DNA of 48,938 nt from contig PMLJ01000048.1 of the NCBI GenBank assembly GCA_003158855.1, forward strand, positions 1 to 48,938, in the 5' to 3' direction. Positions 42,225-48,938 of the stretch are shown here, one piece after another (position 1 is the first letter of the stretch; the number at the start of each line of letters is the position of its first letter). Source of the DNA: Acidimicrobiaceae bacterium. Lineage in GTDB: Bacteria; Actinomycetota; Acidimicrobiia; Acidimicrobiales; RAAP-2. Below the pieces are notes generated by a model, which searched no databases, had not been told where the DNA came from, and worked only from the letters and a program-made list of their open reading frames with translations. Both the position numbers and the translations under genes were made by a program.

Positions 42225-43486
42225 GCGACCCGCTCGACGTTGGCGCCCAGTGCGCCCAGTCGCCCGAGGAAGTCGTCGTAGCCGCGCTCCACGTGCTCGA
42301 CCCCGCTCACCGTGGTCTGTCCCTCGGCGACGAGCCCGGCGAGCACGAGCGCCGCGGCGGCGCGGATGTCGGTCGCCCGCACGGTCGTGCCGACCAGGTG
42401 GTCCACCCCGCGGATCATGGCGTGGTGGCCCTCGGTGGTGATGCGCGCGCCGAGGCGCACGAGCTCGTCCACGTAGCGAAACCGCCCCTGGAAGAGGTTC
42501 TCGGTCACCACCGAGACCCCGTCGGCGACGCTCAGCATCGTCGTGATCAGCGGCTTGTAGTCCGTCGCCACGCCCGGATACGGCAGGGTCGCCACGTCAC
42601 AGGTCTGCACGCGGGCGGGCCCCTGGATGGCGATCCCCGGGCCCGCGAGGTCGAGGGTCGCGCCCATCGATTCGAGCTTTCGAAGCAGCATCTCCATGTG
42701 GTCGGGTCGCCCGTCGACGACCCGCACGTGGCCGCCGGTGATGAGGCCCGACGCCAGGTACGTGGCGGTGACCACGCGGTCGGTGATGACCTCGTGGCGC
42801 GCGGGCTTCAGCTCACGGACCCCCTCGATGCTGAGCCGCGACGTGCCGAGGCCCTCGATCTTCGCGCCCATCGCGATGAGCTGGCGAGCCAAGTCCTCGA
42901 CTTCGGGCTCGCGGGCCGCGTTGTCGATCACTGAACGCCCCTCGGCGAGGACGCACGCCATCAGCAGGTTGTCCGTCGCCGTGTGGCTCGGGTACTCGAG
43001 CGTGATGTGCGCGGCTCGAAGCCGCGATCGGCTCGTCGTGGCGTGGATCGTGTTGCGGTCGTTCTGGAACGTCGTGCCCATCGCCGAGAGGCCGTCGGTG
43101 TGGAAGTTGATCGGCCGGTGCCCGAAGTCGTCGCCGCCCGGCAGCGCCATGTGCACCTCGCCGCAGCGCACGAGCAGGGGGCCCAGGATCACGATGGAGG
43201 CGCGCATGGCCTCGAAGAGGTGGGCCGGGGCGATCGGATGGATGTCCGTGGCGTCGGGAACGATGATGAGCAGCTCGTGGTCCGCGGGACGCGCCACCGA
43301 GCAGCCCAAGGCCTCCAAGAGCTCGATCATGATGTCGACGTCGGTGATGTTCGGGACGTTGGTGAGCTGGTGCACGCCCGTCGCGAGCAGACACGCCGCC
43401 ATCTGCTTCAGCACCGCGTTCTTCGCGCCGAATGCCTGGACTTCCCCGTTGAGAGGACCACGGGGCTTGACGACGACGGAGATCAC
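42221..43486 (-). CDS. murA: UDP-N-acetylglucosamine 1-carboxyvinyltransferase, Asp-type active site
   Basis: First committed enzyme of peptidoglycan synthesis, adding enolpyruvate to UDP-GlcNAc; 421 aa. FGAKNAVLKQMAA is the N-terminal substrate motif, and the two inside-out alpha/beta domains are complete. The loop that normally reads GGCxIG is GGDDFGHRP, so the Cys attacked by fosfomycin is Asp119, as in mycobacterial MurA. This predicts intrinsic fosfomycin resistance. The start is a GTG with AATACT 6 nt upstream, possibly leaderless. It is the first gene of a murA-meaB-membrane protein operon. Confidence 0.95.
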   Translation of the reverse strand: MISVVVKPRGPLNGEVQAFGAKNAVLKQMAACLLATGVHQLTNVPNITDVDIMIELLEALGCSVARPADHELLIIVPDATDIHPIAPAHLFEAMRASIVILGPLLVRCGEVHMALPGGDDFGHRPINFHTDGLSAMGTTFQNDRNTIHATTSRSRLRAAHITLEYPSHTATDNLLMACVLAEGRSVIDNAAREPEVEDLARQLIAMGAKIEGLGTSRLSIEGVRELKPARHEVITDRVVTATYLASGLITGGHVRVVDGRPDHMEMLLRKLESMGATLDLAGPGIAIQGPARVQTCDVATLPYPGVATDYKPLITTMLSVADGVSVVTENLFQGRFRYVDELVRLGARITTEGHHAMIRGVDHLVGTTVRATDIRAAAALVLAGLVAEGQTTVSGVEHVERGYDDFLGRLGALGANVERVA

Positions 43487-43551
43487 CCTACAAGTATTGC
43501 CGGTATCGCCAATTGGATCGGTTGTCCCAGGTCATTCGCCAGATCCCAGAG

Positions 43552-43557
43552 TACTCT
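43552..43557 (+). promoter_or_regulatory. Candidate -10 element, leaderless glpX
   Basis: TACTCT ends 6 nt before the ATG at 43564. No ribosome site is present. The gene start is divergent from murA across 77 bp. Confidence 0.4.
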
Positions 43558-43563
43558 GGCACC

Positions 43564-44553
43564 ATGAAGCCACCAACACGACCGGACCGCAATATCGCCC
43601 TCGAGATGATCCGGGTCACCGAGGCCGCGGCGATCGCCGCAGCCCGCTGGGTGGGCCGGGGCGACAAGATGGCCGCCGACGCCGCGGCGGTGGACGCCAT
43701 GCGCTTCGTGCTCGGCGGCATCGCGATGGACGGCATCGTCGTGATCGGCGAGGGCGAGAAGGACGAAGCCCCCATGCTCTACAACGGCGAGCGCATCGGC
43801 AACGGTCGTCCACCCAAGGTCGACGTCGCGGTCGATCCCATCGACGGCACGACGCTGACGGCCATGGGCCGCAACGGCGCCATCGCGGTGATCGCGCTCT
43901 CCGAGAGCGGGACGATGTTCAATCCCGGTCCCTGCGTCTACATGAAGAAGGTGGCCGTGGGGGCGCGGGGCCGGGGCGCGGTCGACATCAACGCGTCCGC
44001 GACCGACAATCTGAACGAGTTGTCCAAGCGCCTGAAGAAGCCCGTCCAGGAGCTCGGCGTCGTCATCCTCGACCGCCCCCGCCACGATCTCCTCCTCGAG
44101 GAGGTCCGCGAAGCGGGCGCGCGCGTGCTGTCCATCTCCGACGGCGACGTCGCGGGAGCGATCGCGACGGGCTGGCCCGACTCGGGGGCCGACATCCTCT
44201 TCGGGATCGGCGGCACGCCCGAAGGCGTCATCGCCGCCGCCGCCCTGAAGGGGCTCGGGGGCGAGATACAGGGCGTGCTGCACCCGAGGGACGACGAGGA
44301 GCGTCGCGTCGCCGAGGCGCTCGGCTACGACTTCAACCGCGTGCTCTTCACCGACGACCTCGTGGCGAGCGACAACTGCTACTTCTCCGCGACCGCCATC
44401 ACCGACGGCGACTTCCTGCGCGGCGTGCGCTTCTACGACTTCGGCGCCACCACCCAGTCGCTCGTGGTCCGCTCGCGCTCGGGCACGGTGCGCACGATCG
44501 AGACCTTCCACCGCCACAACAAGCTCCAGGAGTTCAGCACCACCGGCTTCTAG
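43564..44553 (+). CDS. glpX: Fructose-1,6-bisphosphatase class II
   Basis: Gluconeogenic phosphatase of 329 aa. It begins MKPPTRPDRNIALEMIRVTE. IGEGEKDEAPMLYNGE and DVAVDPIDGTTLTAMG carry the metal-binding acidic residues typical of GlpX. GIGGTPEGVIAAAALK and HPRDDEERRVAEALG complete the family pattern. The frame is open 17 codons further upstream, but ATG 43564 fits both homology and a -10 hexamer 6 nt before it. Confidence 0.95.
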   Translation: MKPPTRPDRNIALEMIRVTEAAAIAAARWVGRGDKMAADAAAVDAMRFVLGGIAMDGIVVIGEGEKDEAPMLYNGERIGNGRPPKVDVAVDPIDGTTLTAMGRNGAIAVIALSESGTMFNPGPCVYMKKVAVGARGRGAVDINASATDNLNELSKRLKKPVQELGVVILDRPRHDLLLEEVREAGARVLSISDGDVAGAIATGWPDSGADILFGIGGTPEGVIAAAALKGLGGEIQGVLHPRDDEERRVAEALGYDFNRVLFTDDLVASDNCYFSATAITDGDFLRGVRFYDFGATTQSLVVRSRSGTVRTIETFHRHNKLQEFSTTGF

Positions 44554-44618
44554 CTCAGCGCGGCCACGAAGACGCCATCTCACAGTTCGTGCAATGGTTC
44601 ACGACCGGCCGTCTCTCG

Positions 44619-44647
44619 TTGCACGAGGCCCCGCCTGGTCGTAGAGT
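44619..44647 (+). promoter_or_regulatory. Sigma70-type promoter for the CBS protein gene
   Basis: TTGCAC (44619-44624), a 17-bp spacer and TAGAGT (44642-44647) put transcription start near 44654. The resulting leader of about 45 nt contains GAGGGGG 6 nt before the ATG at 44699. Confidence 0.5.
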
Positions 44648-44698
44648 CCGAATTAGAGCATGTGCCTCTTTTTCGGCGCAACAACGAGGGGGAACCGT

Positions 44699-45130
44699 AT
44701 GAAGGTCAAGGATCTGCTGGCAGCCAAGGGCCACGACGTCGCCACCATCTCGCAGGAGCGCTCGGTCACCGACGCCCTCGCCCTCTTGAAGGAGCGTGGA
44801 ATCGGGGCGCTCGTCGTCACCGGCCCCACCGCGCCGCTCGTCGGCATCTTCAGCGAGCGCGACGTCGTGCGCGCGATCGCGTCCCACGGGGCGCAGGCGC
44901 TCGACCTCAAGGTCTCAGCGCTGATGTCGAGCGACGTCACGGTCTGTGACGAGGCGACGTCGGTCACCACCCTCATGGGGCTGATGACCGAGAATCGCAT
45001 CCGCCACATTCCCGTCGTCGTCGACGCGAAGCTCACGGGGATGATCTCGATTGGTGACGTCGTGAAGGCCCGCTTCGACGAGCTAGAGCACGAGAAGAAG
45101 GACCTGCTGGACTACGTGACCGCGCGTTAG
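44699..45130 (+). CDS. Two-CBS-domain protein
   Basis: A 143-aa protein made almost entirely of a CBS pair: VKDLLAAKGHDVATISQE through GIFSERDVVRAI, then VSALMSSDVTVCDEATSV through GMISIGDVVKARFDELE. Such stand-alone Bateman modules bind adenine nucleotides or NAD and regulate partners; none is evident here. GAGGGGG stands 6 nt before the ATG. It converges with atpC, with only 3 bp between the stop codons, and follows glpX after 145 bp with its own promoter. Confidence 0.9.
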   Translation: MKVKDLLAAKGHDVATISQERSVTDALALLKERGIGALVVTGPTAPLVGIFSERDVVRAIASHGAQALDLKVSALMSSDVTVCDEATSVTTLMGLMTENRIRHIPVVVDAKLTGMISIGDVVKARFDELEHEKKDLLDYVTAR

Positions 45131-45133
45131 GCG

Positions 45134-45562
45134 TTACCGCGACGCCGCACGAAGACGCAGCTCGGCACGTTCGAGCGCCGCTTGGGCGAGGAGTTGTGTG
45201 GCCTGCTCGCCCGGCTCGCCACGGGACGTCGCGAGTTCCGCTTCGGCCGCTTCCTTCGCCGCCTGGGCACGCGCGACATCGATTTCCGATGTCTTCTCCG
45301 CCACCCCGGCGAGCACGGTCGCCCGGGTGACGCCTTCGTCGACATCGGGACCGACCTGGAAGTAGCCGCCGTGGACGGCGAAGGAGAACTCACCCTCGCC
45401 CGTCTCGACGCGCACGACCCCCGGGACGATGTCGCCAACGGTCGCGGTGTGCTGAGGCAGAATCGTGAACTCGCCGTCTGACGATCGGGCGATCAAGGCC
45501 GTGGCCTCGCCCGCCCACAACGCCGCTTCGGGCGTCACAATCTCAACCTTCATCGTGGCCAT
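45134..45562 (-). CDS. atpC: ATP synthase F1 epsilon subunit
   Basis: Central-stalk subunit of F1Fo ATP synthase, 142 aa. The N-terminal beta-sandwich starts MKVEIVTPEAALWAGEA, and GEFTILPQHTATVGDI is the family signature. A C-terminal Ala/Glu-rich helical hairpin follows (AKEAAEAELATSRG). An alternative ATG lies three codons in (45553). It is the last gene of the atp operon, 3 bp after atpD. Confidence 0.95.
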   Translation of the reverse strand: MATMKVEIVTPEAALWAGEATALIARSSDGEFTILPQHTATVGDIVPGVVRVETGEGEFSFAVHGGYFQVGPDVDEGVTRATVLAGVAEKTSEIDVARAQAAKEAAEAELATSRGEPGEQATQLLAQAALERAELRLRAASR

Positions 45563-45565
45563 GGC

Positions 45566-47900
<2,335 letters not shown>

Positions 47901-47933
47901 CGCTACTCCTTTCTCGCTCGGTCTTTACGTTCG

Positions 47934-48938
47934 TTACTTGCTCGGGGCGAAGCCGTCGAGGAACGTGCGTAGCGCGTCGTCGAGCTTGCCCGTGTCGGGC
48001 AGGGTCCCCGAGTTGCGGATCTGGTCGAGCAGGTCGGTGTGCTTGGCGCGAAACGCCGTCAGCAGCTCGGACTCGAAACGACGGACGTCCTCCACCGGAA
48101 CCGTGTCGAGCCAGCCCTTGGTGCCGGCGTAGATGACGATGCACTGCTCTTCGACGGGCACCGGGGCGTTGAGGCCCTGCTTCAGGAGCTCGGTCAGGCG
48201 GTAACCGCGGTCGAGCTGCTGCTGGGAGGACTTGTCGAGCTCGGAGCCGAAGGTCGCGAACGACTCGAGGTCACGGAACTGCGCGAGGTCGATCTTCAGG
48301 GTACCGGCGACCGACTTCATGGCCTTGATCTGCGCGGCGCCGCCCACGCGCGACACCGAGTTGCCGACGTTGATCGCGGGGCGAACACCCGAGTAGAAGA
48401 GGTCGGACTCGAGGAACACCTGGCCGTCGGTGATCGAGATCACGTTGGTGGGGATGTAGGCCGAGATGTCGCCGGCCTTGGTCTCGATGATGGGCAGCGC
48501 GGTCAGCGAGCCGCCGCCGAGCTCGTCGCTCAACTTCGCGGCGCGCTCGAGGAGACGGCTGTGCAGGTAAAAGACGTCGCCGGGGTACGCCTCGCGGCCC
48601 GGTGGGCGGCGCAGCAGCAGCGAGATCTGGCGGTAGGCCTCGGCCTGCTTGGACAGGTCGTCGTAGACGACGAGCGCGTGCTGGCCGTTTTCCATCCACT
48701 CCTGGCCAATGGCGCAGCCGGCGTAGGGGGCGAGGAACTTGAACGGCGCGGGGTCCCCGGCCGAGGCGACGACGACGACCGTGTACGCGAGGGCACCGTG
48801 GTCGTCGAGGGTCTTCACGGTCTGGGCGACCGACGAGTTCTTCTGGCCAATGGCGACGTAGATGCACTTCACGCCCTGGCCCTTCTGGTTCAGGATCGTG
48901 TCGATGGCGACGGTGGTCTTGCCGGTCTTGCGGTCGCC
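47934..48938 (-). CDS. atpA: ATP synthase F1 alpha subunit (partial, N-terminus outside window)
   Basis: Non-catalytic nucleotide-binding subunit; the last 334 residues are visible. The frame runs to the window edge, beginning [20 protein letters not shown], which is the Walker A of alpha. [36 protein letters not shown] (with the family's PGREAYPGD core) and SRVGGAAQ follow. The N-terminal barrel lies beyond position 48938. Confidence 0.97.
   Translation of the reverse strand, partial: GDRKTGKTTVAIDTILNQKGQGVKCIYVAIGQKNSSVAQTVKTLDDHGALAYTVVVVASAGDPAPFKFLAPYAGCAIGQEWMENGQHALVVYDDLSKQAEAYRQISLLLRRPPGREAYPGDVFYLHSRLLERAAKLSDELGGGSLTALPIIETKAGDISAYIPTNVISITDGQVFLESDLFYSGVRPAINVGNSVSRVGGAAQIKAMKSVAGTLKIDLAQFRDLESFATFGSELDKSSQQQLDRGYRLTELLKQGLNAPVPVEEQCIVIYAGTKGWLDTVPVEDVRRFESELLTAFRAKHTDLLDQIRNSGTLPDTGKLDDALRTFLDGFAPSK

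Overview
The window is about 49 kb of GC-rich chromosomal DNA from an actinobacterium, most likely of the Acidimicrobiia type. This placement is inferred from gene content and style. Supporting features are paired PIG-L deacetylases of the mycothiol type, an ImuA-ImuB-DnaE2 mutagenesis operon with an actinobacterial LexA box, a SepX/GlpR-like divisome protein, a MurA with Asp in place of the catalytic Cys, an F1 ATPase operon lying close to murA, Thr-rich linkers in exported proteins, and several probable leaderless genes. There is no rRNA, CRISPR array or recognisable transposase or integrase. One tRNA gene (Ala, CGC) is present.

Layout. 1-1.75 kb: end of S-adenosylhomocysteinase and a cysteine synthase family enzyme. 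1.8-8.2 kb: a catabolic cluster, with a leftward operon (glutamine-synthetase-like ligase, aldehyde dehydrogenase, SDR) facing a rightward pair (SDR, APC permease); the set resembles gamma-glutamylation routes for amine or polyamine use. 8.4-10 kb: tandem PIG-L amidases/deacetylases. 10-13.1 kb: a probable Mg2+ system made of an NRAMP-related transporter and a separate soluble PRC/MgtE_N/CBS protein. 13.2-17.8 kb: threonine aldolase, hotdog thioesterase, FabH-like ketosynthase, nucleotidyltransferase, UPF0104 membrane protein. 17.8-25.7 kb: DUF4242 protein, AI-2E family transporter, alpha/beta hydrolase homologue lacking its serine, channel-like membrane protein, D,D-carboxypeptidase, acyl-CoA dehydrogenase, large secreted protein. 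25.7-28.3 kb: frameshifted hydrolase pseudogene, nitrilase-family amidase, and an XRE/nucleotidyltransferase pair. 28.4-34.7 kb: SOS mutagenesis locus imuA-imuB-(extra chimeric gene)-dnaE2, divergent from an SRAP/YedK gene. 34.7-35.9 kb: a gene-poor, AT-richer stretch with a prepilin fragment. 35.9-38 kb: lipoprotein, tRNA-Ala, SepX/GlpR-like gene. 38-41 kb: sulfate assimilation (cysH divergent from cysDN). 41-49 kb: membrane protein, meaB, murA, glpX, CBS protein and the atp genes epsilon, beta, gamma and alpha (alpha cut by the window edge).

The most unusual structure is at the imuB-dnaE2 junction. About 90-100 bp spanning the junction is present twice, about 690 bp apart. The intervening AT-richer DNA makes an uninterrupted 230-codon gene whose start overlaps the imuB stop (TGATG) and whose stop overlaps the dnaE2 start (ATGA). 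Other points to check are an APS reductase lacking one Fe-S ligand, an alpha/beta hydrolase with Ala in place of Ser, a hydrolase pseudogene with two homopolymer frameshifts, and recurring TAnnnT hexamers exactly 6 nt before start codons.
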